NCBI GenBank assembly: GCA_963699345.1
Contig: CAVOTL010000005.1
Coordinates: forward strand, 62,001-126,000
DNA: 64,000 nucleotides
Reading direction: 5' to 3'
From: Bog-756 sp963699345
Lineage (GTDB): Bacteria > Actinomycetota > Acidimicrobiia > Acidimicrobiales > RAAP-2
Below are positions 1-8,995 of this stretch, in pieces. Position numbers and translations under genes: made by a program. Numbering within the stretch: position 1 is the stretch's first letter; every line of letters starts with the position of its first letter. The notes beneath the pieces are model-generated. The model saw only the letters and a program-made list of their open reading frames with translations. It had not been told where the DNA came from and did not search any database.

Positions 1-236
1 ATGGCCGCCGCGGAGTTGTGCTGTCGGATGGCGAGGTCGACGTTCCTGGCGTCGACCTCGACATTGCCGATCGAGGACCCGCCCCCCTGGTCGTTGACCC
101 AGGAGGACACCTGTTGGGCGGACGTGCCACCCTCGGCACAGCCGCCCAGCCCGACGCCGCCGAGCACCAGGGCGGCCGCCAGGGTGACGAGGCCCGCCCG
201 GCCGGGGCCGGTGGCCCGGGTCGCGGCGCGGCGCAT
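1..236 (-). CDS. Putative secreted lipoprotein, N-terminal part only
   Basis: The ATG at 236 overlaps the stop codon of the DUF3151 gene (ATGA), and the frame runs off the left edge of the window. About 78 residues are visible. They start with an Arg-rich n-region (MRRAATRATGPGRAG), then a hydrophobic stretch ending in 'GLGGC', a lipobox that would place the acylated Cys near residue 36. After the Cys the chain is polar (AEGGTSAQQVSSWVNDQGGG), as expected for a lipoprotein linker. The visible part shows no recognisable domain, so the function is unknown. The 4-base overlap suggests cotranscription behind the DUF3151 gene. Confidence 0.55.
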   Translation of the reverse strand, partial: MRRAATRATGPGRAGLVTLAAALVLGGVGLGGCAEGGTSAQQVSSWVNDQGGGSSIGNVEVDARNVDLAIRQHNSAAA

Positions 237-706
237 CAGGCCGGGAAACCCGTCCAGTCCGGGCGCCACTCCGGGTCGAGCTGCCGCAGGAACTGGGCAC
301 ACCGCTCCTCCTCGGCCGGCTCGCCGATGGCCCCGGCCGCGGAGCGCAGACCGTCCAGGCACCGCAGGAAGCCGCGGTTCTCCTCGTGGGCCCAGCGGAC
401 GAGGCCCGAGCCCTTCCACCCGCTCCTCCGCAGGGCGTCGAGCCCGCGGTGGTAGCCCACCCGGAAGCAGGCGTACGCCTCGACGTCGTCACGGCCCAGC
501 GCTCCGAGCGCCGCCCAGGCCTCGAGCGATCCGGGGTCCGACCGGACCACGTCGGAGACGGCATGGCGCCGGCGCTCGCCCGGTTGGGCCAGCGCCTGGG
601 CCAGCGCGTTGCGCACGCCCTCGGGCTCGGCGGGCAGGACGGTCTCGGGCAGGCCGGTGGTCAGCCGGACGGCCGACACGTCGGAGGGGGTTCCGGGGGC
701 GGTCAT
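236..706 (-). CDS. DUF3151 family protein
   Basis: The 156-residue product matches the actinobacterial DUF3151 family. The hallmark block is 'AYACFRVGYHRGLDALRRSG' followed by 'WKGSGLVRWAHEENRGFLRCL'-type sequence and a C-terminal 'CAQFLRQLDPEW' element. I chose the ATG at 706 because the upstream in-frame sequence is low-complexity and overlaps the tyrS 3' region. The product looks like a soluble cytoplasmic helical protein. No biochemical role is established for the family that I can name. It is uninterrupted, unlike neighbouring tyrS, and overlaps the following lipoprotein start by four bases. Confidence 0.85.
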   Translation of the reverse strand: MTAPGTPSDVSAVRLTTGLPETVLPAEPEGVRNALAQALAQPGERRRHAVSDVVRSDPGSLEAWAALGALGRDDVEAYACFRVGYHRGLDALRRSGWKGSGLVRWAHEENRGFLRCLDGLRSAAGAIGEPAEEERCAQFLRQLDPEWRPDWTGFPA

Positions 707-770
707 GGGCGCCAGTGTACGGCCCGCCCCGTGGGCAGCCCCCGCGGCCGACGGGCCGGGGTCGCCGTCC

Positions 771-2057
771 TCAGTCGAAGCGGACGAGGTGGTGGTCCTT
801 CTTGCCCCGGCGGAGGACGACATAGCGGCCGGCCACCAGGTCACCCGGCGTGACCCGCCGGGTCGAGGTCGTCGGCCCGGGCGTTGTTCACGTACGCCCC
901 GCCCTGGGTCACGGCCGTGCGGGCCTGGCTCTTCGAGGCCACCAGGCCGGTGTCGGCCAACAGGTCGACCAGCAGCAGACCGTCACCGTCGAGGCGGGTG
1001 GCGGCGAGGTCGGTCGACGGCGCCTCGGCGAAGACGTCGAGCAGGGTGGTCTCGTCCAGGCCGGAGACGTCGCCCCCGAAGAGGGCGGCCGCGGCCTGTT
1101 CGGCACGACTCGTCTCGTCGTCGCCGTGGACGAGGGCGCAGACGTGCCGGGCCAGCACCCGGTGGGCCTCGCGCCGCTCGGGATGCTCGGCCGTGGCGCG
1201 GTCGAGATCCAGGATCTCCTCGTGGGGGAGGAAGGTGAAGTAGCGGAGGTACGTGCCCACCATGGCGTCCTCGCTCCGGAGGAAGAACTGGTACAGCTGG
1301 TAGGGCGACGTCCGTCGGGGGTCGAGCCAGACGGCGCCCGACTCGGTCTTGCCGAACTTGGTGCCGTCGGCCTTGAGCACCAGCGGGCGTGGTCAGGCCG
1401 AAGGCCTCGGCCCGGCGGACCCGGCGGATCAGGTCGATGCCCATGGTGATGTTCCCCCACTGGTCGCTCCCCCCGATCTGGAGCGTGCACCCGTGGTGGT
1501 CGAAGAGCTGCAGGAAGTCGTAGGCCTGCAGGAGCATGTAGCTGAACTCGGTGTAGGAGATGCCCTGGTCGGCCCGGGCCAGCCGGGACCTGACCGAGTC
1601 CTTGGCCACCATCTGGTTGACGGTGAAGTGCTTGCCCACGTCGCGGAGGAACGAGAACAGCGTCAGCGGCGGCAGCCAGTCGGCGTTGTTGACCATCAGC
1701 GCCCGGCCACCACCGTCCGGGCCGACGTCGATGAAGCGGGCGAACTGGGCCCGGATGCCGGCGAGGTTCGCCTCGAGCTGCTCCTCGGTCAGCAGCGAGC
1801 GTTCCTCGGATTTGCCACCCGGGTCGCCGATGAACCCGGTGCCGCCCGCCGGCCACGGCGATGGGGCGGTGCCCGGCCTCTTGGAGGCGACGGAGCGTGC
1901 AGACCTGGAGCAGATGGCCGACGTGTAGGCTGTCGGCGGTGGGGTCGAACCCGGTGTAGCCCGTCATCGGTCCCGCGGCCAGCCGATCGCCCAGCGCGGG
2001 ATCGGTCATCTGGTGGATCAGTCCCCGGAACCGGAGGTCCTCGACGAAGTCGGCCAT
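771..2057 (-). CDS. tyrS: Tyrosyl-tRNA synthetase, frame interrupted
   Basis: Charges tRNA-Tyr in the cytoplasm. From the ATG at 2057 (MADFVEDLRFRGLIHQMTD) the frame carries the class I HIGH motif as 'HVGHLLQ', then 'QIGGSDQWGNITMGIDLIRR', the KMSKS equivalent 'KFGKT', and a C-terminal S4-like region ('SKSQARTAVTQGGAYVNN') ending 'HHLVRFD'. The reconstructed length of about 428 residues is normal. The reading frame jumps near 1845, 1390 and 848. At 1390 and 848 one extra C in a short C run explains the shift. All essential motifs survive on both sides of each break, so I favour sequence error over a pseudogene. Confidence 0.9.
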
Positions 2058-2148
2058 GCCACAGCCTGCCATGCCGGTGGGCGGGGACCGGACGCTACGA
2101 TCGCCGTGCCCACCCGACCGCCCGGGGGCCCGACGGAGGACGAGGACC

Positions 2149-3495
2149 ATGGTGAACCCGTATCTCGAAGGCAACTTCGCCCCGGTCCTGGAGGAGCGCA
2201 CCGACGACCACGAGCTCGAGGTGACCGGGGTCGTGCCCCCCGACCTCGAGGGTGTCCTGCTGCGCAACGGGCCCAACCCGCTGACGGTGCCCGAGGACCC
2301 GGCTGACTATCACTGGTTCTCCGGTGACGGGATGCTCCACGGGATCTGGCTGCGCGGGGGTAGGGCCACCGGCTACCGGAACCGCTGGGTGCGGACCCGC
2401 TCCTTGGCGGGCAAGGTCGCCACCGTGCCCCCGAAGGGCCCGAGCGAGCCGATCGACGGACCGGCCAACACCCACGTCGTCCGACACGCCGGAACCACGC
2501 TCGCCCTCGTGGAGTCCGGTTTCCCCCACGCCGTCTCGCCCGACCTCGACCGGGCCCGGATCCACGACTTCGACGGCACCCTGGCGTCACCGATGACCGC
2601 CCACCCGAAGGTCGACCCCGTCACCGGTGAGCTCGTCTTCTTCGGCATCGACCTGTTCGGGCCGCCGTACCTCCGCTACCACGTGGTCGACGCCACGGGA
2701 CAGCTCACGACCACCGAGGAGATCGAGATCCCCCGGGCGGTCATGATGCACGACTTCGCGGTGACGACCACCCGCGCCGTGTTCCTCGACCAGCCGGTGC
2801 TCTTCGATCTGGCGCTGGCCGCGCAGGGGCGCCGACTCCCGTTCCGCTGGTCGGCGGACGCCGCCGCCCGGGTCGGGGTGATGGCCCGCAACGCCTCGGG
2901 CCACGAGATCCGGTGGACGGCCATGGACCCGAGCTACGTCTTCCACGTCCTCAACGCCTTCGACGACGGGGACCGTGTCGTCCTCGACGTCGTGCGCTAC
3001 GACTCGGTGTTCGACACCGCACCGGGCGAGGCCATCACCCACGCCACGCCGACCCTCCACCGCTGGACGGTGGATCCCACCGGGAACCGGGTCCACGAGG
3101 AGGCCCTCGACGACACCCCGGTCGAATTCCCCCGGATCGACCCGACGGTGGCCGGCTCGCCGCACCGCTACGGCTACTGCGTCCGCACCGGCGCCGACCC
3201 GGTGCAGCCGTCCTTCGAAGGTCTCGTGAAGTACGACTTCGCCCGCGACGAGTCCGTCCGCTATGACCCGGGTGACGGCCGGGCCCCCGGGGAACCGGTG
3301 TTCGTGCGGGCCGCCGACGGCGCCGGCGAGGACGAGGGGTGGGTCCTGACCGTCGTGTACGACGCCGCCCGGGACGCCTCCGACCTGGTGATCCTCGACG
3401 CCACCTCGTTCGCCGGGCCGCCGGTCGCCACGGTGCACCTCCCGGCCCGCGTGCCCTTCGGATTCCACGGGTCCTGGATCCCGTCGGACTCCTGA
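2149..3495 (+). CDS. Carotenoid oxygenase (RPE65/lignostilbene dioxygenase family)
   Basis: Intact 448-residue protein. The ATG at 2149 is preceded by a purine-rich GGAGGA ribosome site and diverges from tyrS. Family enzymes are non-haem iron(II) dioxygenases that cleave a C=C bond of carotenoids or stilbenes. The four iron-ligand histidines can be assigned in order: His about 152 ('TAHPKVDP'), 201 ('MMHDFAV'), 266 ('YVFHVLNAFDDGD') and 440 ('PFGFHGSW'). Their spacing fits a seven-bladed propeller of this family. The N-terminal block 'LRNGPNP' and 'HWFSGDGMLHG' are also typical. Substrate cannot be read from sequence, and no carotenoid synthesis genes are nearby. Confidence 0.9.
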   Translation: MVNPYLEGNFAPVLEERTDDHELEVTGVVPPDLEGVLLRNGPNPLTVPEDPADYHWFSGDGMLHGIWLRGGRATGYRNRWVRTRSLAGKVATVPPKGPSEPIDGPANTHVVRHAGTTLALVESGFPHAVSPDLDRARIHDFDGTLASPMTAHPKVDPVTGELVFFGIDLFGPPYLRYHVVDATGQLTTTEEIEIPRAVMMHDFAVTTTRAVFLDQPVLFDLALAAQGRRLPFRWSADAAARVGVMARNASGHEIRWTAMDPSYVFHVLNAFDDGDRVVLDVVRYDSVFDTAPGEAITHATPTLHRWTVDPTGNRVHEEALDDTPVEFPRIDPTVAGSPHRYGYCVRTGADPVQPSFEGLVKYDFARDESVRYDPGDGRAPGEPVFVRAADGAGEDEGWVLTVVYDAARDASDLVILDATSFAGPPVATVHLPARVPFGFHGSWIPSDS

Positions 3496-3606
3496 ACCGC
3501 CCCCATGACACCCGGTCGGGCTCCGGCCATGGGAAACTGACGGGCACCATACGGCCGCCCCGGCGGCCTCGCGCGGCGCCCGACCCGCCGACTCCCCCTC
3601 GACACC

Positions 3607-5007
3607 GTGACTCCTGACGACCCCACACCACCCCGATCGTCCCGCCCCTCGGGCCGTCCCGCGCCCCAGCCCACCGGCCGACCACGCGGCACGACGCGCG
3701 GCTCCGGACGGGGAGGCTACGACCCCCGGTTCGCCGGCCCCATCCTCGGGGGCGAGGTGGCCATCCCGACCAAGCGGGAGCTCCGTAAGTCGCACCGGCG
3801 GCGGCGCGGCGCCGGCGAGCGCGTCCTGCGCGGTCTGATCGTGGCGGTCGTCGTCGTGCTGTTGGTGGTGGCCGCCGGCTACGGCTACTTCCGCTACCAG
3901 TGGAGCCAGATCGTCTCGGCGCCGTGCAGCACCTGTGTGGCGGCGGCCAACGGTGCCCCCTACAACATCCTGTTGATCGGCTCGGACAGCCGACAGGGGG
4001 AGAGCGCCGCCGAGGCGGCGCAGTTCGGCTCCCCCACCGATGCCGCCGGGGCGCGCTCGGACACGCTCAAGATCGTCCGCGTGGACCCGGCGACGGGCAC
4101 GGCGGCGTCGCTGTCGATCCCCCGCGACACGTTCGTCACCATCACCGGCCTGCCGGCCGGCTCGCAGCTCTCGGCCCAGAACAAGATCAACGCCGCCTTC
4201 TCCGCCGGCCCGAACGCCGTGGTGCAGACCATCGAGAACACCTTCGGCATCCCGATCTCCCACTACATCGTCATCAACTTCTTCGGCCTGGAGGACGCGG
4301 TCAACGCCCTGGGCGGGATCACCATGGACTTCCCGTTCCCGGCCCGGGACATGGACTGCTCGTCGGGCACCTGTTACAACAACTCCGGCCTCGACATCCC
4401 GACGGCGGGATGCCAGCCCCTCGACGGCGCCCAGGCGCTCTCGCTGTCGAGGTCGCGCTACTACCAGTACTACCAGGACGGCGAGTGGCAGTCCGACCCG
4501 ACATCGGACATCGGGCGGATCGAGCGCCAGAACCTGGTGATCGCCGCGGCGATGGACAAGGCCAAGTCGACGTACAACCCGCTACGCCTCAACTCACTGC
4601 TGTCGTCGGTGGTCCACGACTTCTCCAAGGACAACGGGCTGACCGCCGGCGACCTCTTCGCCCTCGACGAGCGGTACCACGCCCTCTCGGGTTCGTCGTT
4701 GGTCGACTACACGCTGCCCACCGAGGGGGCGGTGTCCTCGTACGCCGGCGACGTCGAGGTGGTCCAGCCCGAGGAGGCCTCGGCCATGATCAGCCAGTTC
4801 CTGGGCGGTCCGCTCGGGCCCATCACGACCCCGCCGATCGACCAGTACGGCAACGCGCTGACCCTCACCACCCCCACGCCGACGACGACCACACCGGCCG
4901 CCGCTGCGCCGTCGACCGCCACGGCGGCCACCGCCACCCCGGCGGCGACGACCCCGTCGACGTCCAAGGGTGAGGGCGCACCGTTCTACGACCCCACACC
5001 CTGTTGA
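3607..5007 (+). CDS. LytR-CpsA-Psr (LCP) family cell-wall glycopolymer ligase
   Basis: The 466-residue product starts with GTG at 3607. Residues 1-75 are a Pro/Arg-rich cytoplasmic tail, residues about 77-98 a transmembrane helix (VAVVVVLLVVAAGYGYF), and the LCP domain follows: 'NILLIGSDSR', 'ARSDTLKIVRVDP', 'SIPRDTFVTI' and 'NKINAAFSAG', with the conserved Arg and Asp residues that bind the polyprenyl pyrophosphate. The C-terminus is a low-complexity Thr/Ala/Pro tail. LCP enzymes transfer polyprenyl-linked glycopolymers onto peptidoglycan, so this one may anchor the glycans made by the cluster at 28-50 kb, although it is distant. The gene is intact. Confidence 0.88.
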   Translation: MTPDDPTPPRSSRPSGRPAPQPTGRPRGTTRGSGRGGYDPRFAGPILGGEVAIPTKRELRKSHRRRRGAGERVLRGLIVAVVVVLLVVAAGYGYFRYQWSQIVSAPCSTCVAAANGAPYNILLIGSDSRQGESAAEAAQFGSPTDAAGARSDTLKIVRVDPATGTAASLSIPRDTFVTITGLPAGSQLSAQNKINAAFSAGPNAVVQTIENTFGIPISHYIVINFFGLEDAVNALGGITMDFPFPARDMDCSSGTCYNNSGLDIPTAGCQPLDGAQALSLSRSRYYQYYQDGEWQSDPTSDIGRIERQNLVIAAAMDKAKSTYNPLRLNSLLSSVVHDFSKDNGLTAGDLFALDERYHALSGSSLVDYTLPTEGAVSSYAGDVEVVQPEEASAMISQFLGGPLGPITTPPIDQYGNALTLTTPTPTTTTPAAAAPSTATAATATPAATTPSTSKGEGAPFYDPTPC

Positions 5008-5051
5008 TCCCACCCCCCGCCTGATTCCCGGCCGCGCCCGGTCGGGCCCGG

Positions 5052-5984
5052 TCAGGCGTGGCGCATCCCCGACAGGGCCAGCCACGTCCCCCGCACGGCG
5101 ACGGCGCAGGCGACGACCAGCACTCCCCCGATCAGCACCAACGGGACCGTCACCGGCGAGGGTCTCGTGCCCGGTGGGGTGCCCGCCAGGAACCACGGTG
5201 CCCCTTCGGCCATGGCCGCCCACCAAACGGCGACGGCGGCCGTCATCGACACCATGCACGCGGTGACGAGGACCGCCAGGACGCCTTCGAGCCGGACCGC
5301 CCGGGTCCCGAGGTCGATCCGGCGGCCGACGGCGACGGCGACGGCCGCCCACAGCCCGAGCATGACGGCGGCGAGACCGGCCCACGCCAGGAAGGCGGTG
5401 GTGTAGGCGATGTCGCCCCCGTTTCGCTGACGGATGTCGAGGTGGTGGGCCCACGTCGACAGGGCGGCGGTCACGATCACGACGGCGACCGAGCAGGCTA
5501 CGGCCGCCAGGACTGGTCGGCGGATCGAGGTCCACCCACCCTTCCTCAGGAACCGCATGGTGGCCGGCAGGGCGACGGCCGCCCCGAGGACCACGAGGAG
5601 CCCGCTCATCGCGCCGAGGACGGCGACGACGATGTAGGCCGCCCGGGAGAGCGTCTGGGCGGCGGCCGGCTGCGAGTCGGCGAAGTGCTCGGCCGCCTTG
5701 GAGAACGCCGCCCCCGCGACGACCAGGGCCGTCCATCCGGCGAGCACGACCAGGGCCCCGGAACGGATCCGCCGCTCCGGGGCGCCCCGGACACCCGCCC
5801 GGACCACGGACCGGCCCCGCTCGCGCAGGCCGGCGACGGCCACCGATGCCCGGAACCTTGGGGACGGAGGGGCGCCGTCGAGCTCGTCCTCCATGAGGGC
5901 GACGAACTCGTCGCCGTAACGGCTCCGCCAGCCGCGCGGATACCAACGGAGCAGGCCGCGGACCCCCGGCCGACCGGCGCTCAT
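5052..5984 (-). CDS. Polytopic membrane protein partnered with PadR regulator
   Basis: The 310-residue product begins at the ATG at 5984, which overlaps the padR stop (ATGA). The N-terminal motif 'LLRWYPRGWRSRYGDEFVALMEDEL' is the short cytoplasmic segment commonly found in membrane proteins encoded directly after PadR regulators. About six hydrophobic helices follow, for example 'LVVLAGWTALVVAGAAF', 'YIVVAVLGAMSGLLVVLGA' and 'VTVPLVLIGGVLVVACAV'. No catalytic motif is visible and the function is unknown. The four-base overlap means the two proteins are translated together. The regulator probably controls this membrane protein in response to a stress or ligand. Confidence 0.75.
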   Translation of the reverse strand: MSAGRPGVRGLLRWYPRGWRSRYGDEFVALMEDELDGAPPSPRFRASVAVAGLRERGRSVVRAGVRGAPERRIRSGALVVLAGWTALVVAGAAFSKAAEHFADSQPAAAQTLSRAAYIVVAVLGAMSGLLVVLGAAVALPATMRFLRKGGWTSIRRPVLAAVACSVAVVIVTAALSTWAHHLDIRQRNGGDIAYTTAFLAWAGLAAVMLGLWAAVAVAVGRRIDLGTRAVRLEGVLAVLVTACMVSMTAAVAVWWAAMAEGAPWFLAGTPPGTRPSPVTVPLVLIGGVLVVACAVAVRGTWLALSGMRHA

Positions 5985-6316
5985 CCCGACACCGCCCATC
6001 CGAGACCGAGCCGGGTCGCCCCGACGTCGGCGATCCTCCGCAGGTCGGTCAAGGTCTCGGCGAGCGCCGCCGAGCCGGCCGCCGTGATGCGGTAGGGCCG
6101 TCGCCGCGCCTCCGCCGCCAGCGGTTCGATGAGCCTCCGCTCCTCGAGACGGGAGATGGCGCCGTACAGGGCGCCGGGCCCGATCCGGACCCCGGCGAAC
6201 TCCTCGATGTCCTTCACCAGGGCGTGGCCGTGCTTCGGACCCGAGGCCAGGCTGGTCAGGATGAGGAGCGGTGGGTCGTTGGGCCTCCGGAGCCCTGGAG
6301 GACGGTCGGCGGTCAT
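5981..6316 (-). CDS. PadR family transcriptional regulator
   Basis: A 111-residue protein made almost entirely of the PadR winged-helix domain: 'LLILTSLASGPKHGHALVKDIEEFAGVRIGPGALYGAISRLEERRLIE' is the classical pattern (helix-turn-helix with the 'GxLYxxLxRLExxGLI' signature), and the C-terminal helix 'GSAALAETLTDLRRI' would dimerise. It is the first gene of a two-gene unit with the membrane protein that overlaps its stop. A palindromic element lies 12 bases upstream of its start and is the likely autoregulatory operator. Confidence 0.9.
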   Translation of the reverse strand: MTADRPPGLRRPNDPPLLILTSLASGPKHGHALVKDIEEFAGVRIGPGALYGAISRLEERRLIEPLAAEARRRPYRITAAGSAALAETLTDLRRIADVGATRLGLGWAVSG

Positions 6317-6328
6317 GGCCCCAGGGTA

Positions 6329-6360
6329 CTACGTGCCACGTAGCATCGCGCCACGTAGTG
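6329..6360. promoter_or_regulatory. Candidate PadR operator: CTACGT inverted repeat plus extra half-site
   Basis: CTACGT (6329-6334) and ACGTAG (6338-6343) form a perfect inverted repeat around a 3-base spacer. A further copy of the arm, CCACGTAGTG, lies at 6351-6360. The block sits directly upstream of the padR start at 6316. PadR repressors normally bind palindromes in their own promoter, so autoregulation is the straightforward inference. Confidence 0.5.
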
Positions 6361-6401
6361 GGGCGACCCTCCGTTGCGGCGGCCAGGGTCGGTCCGGGAC
6401 G

Positions 6402-8169
6402 TCAGGCCTGTCCCTCCACCGCGGCCACGATGGCGGCGTTGACCTCGGCGTGGGCCGCCACGTTGGCGGCTCGGTCGGGCAGGCGGACCACCACGACCCG
6501 ACCGCCGCCTCCGGTCGCCACCGCCTCGGCCAGAGCCGGCGCCCATCCCCCGTCGACCACCTCCACGACGTCCCACCCGAACCCCCGGGCCACCGCCGCC
6601 GGGTCGGCGGACTGCGGTGTGCCGAAGAGCCGCTCGAAGCGGTCGCCGTCCAGGTGGGTCGCCTGGGGAAGGAACGAGAAGATGCCGCCCCCGCCGTTGT
6701 CGGCCACCACGACGGTGAGATCCGGTCGCTCGGCGGACGGACCGACCAGCGCACTGGCGTCGTGGAGGAAGGCGAGGTCACCCACCAGGGCGACGGTGCG
6801 ACCGGCGGCGAGCGCCACGCCGAGGGCGGTGGACACCACACCGTCGATCCCGTTGGCGCCGCGGTTGGCCACCACCGGGCACCGCGCCGGTCGGTGGGGC
6901 GCCGAAGGCCTCGACGTCGCGCACGGGCATCGAGGAGGACACGACGAGCGGGGTCCCCGGGTCGAGGAGCCGTGTCAGCTCCCGGGCCAGCGCCGGCTCG
7001 GTGCAGGGCCCCTCCCGGTCGAGCACGCCGTCGACGGCGCGTTGCGCACCGTCCTCGGCCGCCGTCCAGTCGGCCGTCCAGGCGCCGTCACCGGCGCCGC
7101 CGACGCCACGGGCGGCGATCGTCCATCGCCCGGCAGAACTCGGTCGGATCGGCCCGCACGATGCGCATCCGCCCCGCGCTCGGGATCGCTCCACCCGTAC
7201 GGGTCGACCACCACCGTGTCCGACCCGGCCAGGAACGTCGTGACCACCTTGGAGGCCCACCGTTCCCCCAGCCGGACGACCACGTCCGGTCGGTGGGCGG
7301 CGGCGAAGCCGGGGGCGCGCAGGATGCCGTCGGCGGCGGACACCACGGATGATCCGGCCGTCCGGAGTCCCGAGCGGGGGTCGGCCAACACCGGCCACCC
7401 GAGCGCGGCGGCCAGGTCGAGCACCGCGGCGGGATCGCCGCAGCCGTGCCCGGCCACGATCAGACCCCGGGTGCCGGGACGGACGCCCTCGGCCGACAGC
7501 TCGTCGACGACCCCGGTCCCGGGGGCCGCCCGGGCGGCCTCGACCCGGTGCCACGGTCGGCCGTCAGGTCGTCCGGCCGGGACACCGCCCCGGTCGGCAT
7601 CGCCCAGCAGCGGCTCGCGGAACGGCAGGTTCAGGTGGACCGGTCCCGGGCCCCGCGGCCCGGACCTCGTCTCGGCGGCGGACCGGGACCCGAGCGATCG
7701 CCAGGTGGACCGCGACGCCTCGTCGGGCACCCCCGGGTCGGCGGACCATCGGGGTGCCCGGCCGAAGAGGTGCGTCTGGTCGATCGTCTGGGGTGCGCCC
7801 ACATCGCGCAGCTCCGGCGGGCGGTCGGCCGTGCAGACGAGCAGAGGGACCCTGCCGAGGTCGGCCTCGACCACCGCGGCGTGGAGCTCGGCGGCGGCCG
7901 TGCCGCTCGTCACCACCACGAGGGCGGGGAGGCCGGTGGCCGCCCCGATCCCAACGGCGGTGAACCCGGCCGACCGCTCGTCGAGCCGGACGTGCAGGCG
8001 GATCCGGGGCTCGGCCGCCACGGCCAGGGCGAGGGGGGTGGAGCGCGACCCGGGACAGACCACGGCGTGGGCCACCCCGGCCCGCACCCACTCGTCGACG
8101 AGGGTGGCGGCGAAGGCGGCCTGGCGGTCGGGATCGCCGGCGACCGGACCGGTCGCTCGGTACGCTCAC
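6402..8169 (-). CDS. menD: MenD, 2-succinyl-5-enolpyruvyl-6-hydroxy-3-cyclohexene-1-carboxylate synthase, frame interrupted
   Basis: ThDP-dependent enzyme that joins isochorismate and 2-oxoglutarate in menaquinone synthesis. The N-terminal half carries 'VVCPGSRSTPLALAVA' and 'VTSGTAAAELHAAVVEA', and the C-terminal half 'NRGANGIDGVVSTALG' and 'GDLAFLHDASAL', which match the MenD ThDP/metal-binding region. The frame breaks near 8145, between about 7180 and 6990, and near 6892 (one extra C in 'GCCCGG'). The probable start is the GTG at 8169, because the next internal start would remove the conserved 'RQAAFAATLVDEW' helix. It is divergent from menH with only about 11 bases between start codons, so a leaderless transcript is likely. 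Confidence 0.88.
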
Positions 8170-8180
8170 TGCCACCGCCC

Positions 8181-8959
8181 ATGCCGACACCCGCGCTCCA
8201 CGCCGTCACCCGGGGTCACGGACCCCGCCTGGTGCTGGCCCACGGATTCACCCAGTCCGGGCGGGTGTGGGGTGGGCTGGCCGACGACCTGGCCACCGAT
8301 CACCAGCTCGTCCTCGTCGACCTGCCCGGCCACGGCGGCTCGGCGGAGGTACGGGCCGATCTGACCTCGGGCGCCCGGGCACTCGGAGACGTCGGGGGCA
8401 CGGCGGACTACCTCGGCTACTCGATGGGGGCCCGCACCTGCCTGCACCTGGCCCTCGCCCGACCCGACATCGTGCGACGGCTGGTCCTGGTGTCGGGCAC
8501 CGCGGGGATCGACGACCCCGACGAGCGGGCGGCCCGGCGCGCCGCCGACGAGGCTCTGGCGGCCCGGCTCGATCCGCCCGACGGCGGGGTGGCGCAGGAC
8601 ACGGTCGCCTCGTTCGTCGACCGCTGGGTGGCCGCTCCGATGTTCGGCGACGTGCCCGCCGCGGCGAACGGGCATCGACGAGCGGAAGCGCAACACGGCG
8701 GCGGGTCTGGCCTCCAGCCTGCGCCTGGCCGGGACCGGCACCCAGACGCCGCTGTGGGACCGCCTCGGCGAACTGGCGCATGCCGGTGCTGGTCGTCACC
8801 GGCGGGCGGGACACCAAGTACGGGGCGCTCGGGCGACGGCTGGTGGAGGGCATCGGCCCGCACGCCTCGCTGGTGGTCGTCGAGGAGACCGACCACGCTC
8901 CCCACCTCCAACGACCCCGCGAGGTGGCCGAGGCCGTGCGCGGCTTCCTCGACGCCTGA
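8181..8959 (+). CDS. menH: MenH-like alpha/beta hydrolase (SHCHC synthase), frame interrupted
   Basis: Alpha/beta hydrolase of about 258 residues starting at the ATG at 8181 (MPTPALHAVTRGHGPRL). It shows the oxyanion block 'LAHGFTQSGRVW', 'LVDLPGHGGSA', and the nucleophile elbow 'LGYSMGARTCLHLALA' with Ser. The C-terminal catalytic His lies in 'EETDHAPHLQRP'. MenH removes pyruvate from the MenD product, and its position head-to-head with menD supports that role over a generic esterase. Two single-base insertions (near 8680, 'ACGGGCATC', and near 8783) split the frame. Correcting them restores one continuous protein. Confidence 0.82.
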
Positions 8960-8995
8960 GCGACCGGATGCGGATCGGGGCACCGGGATCGGGGC

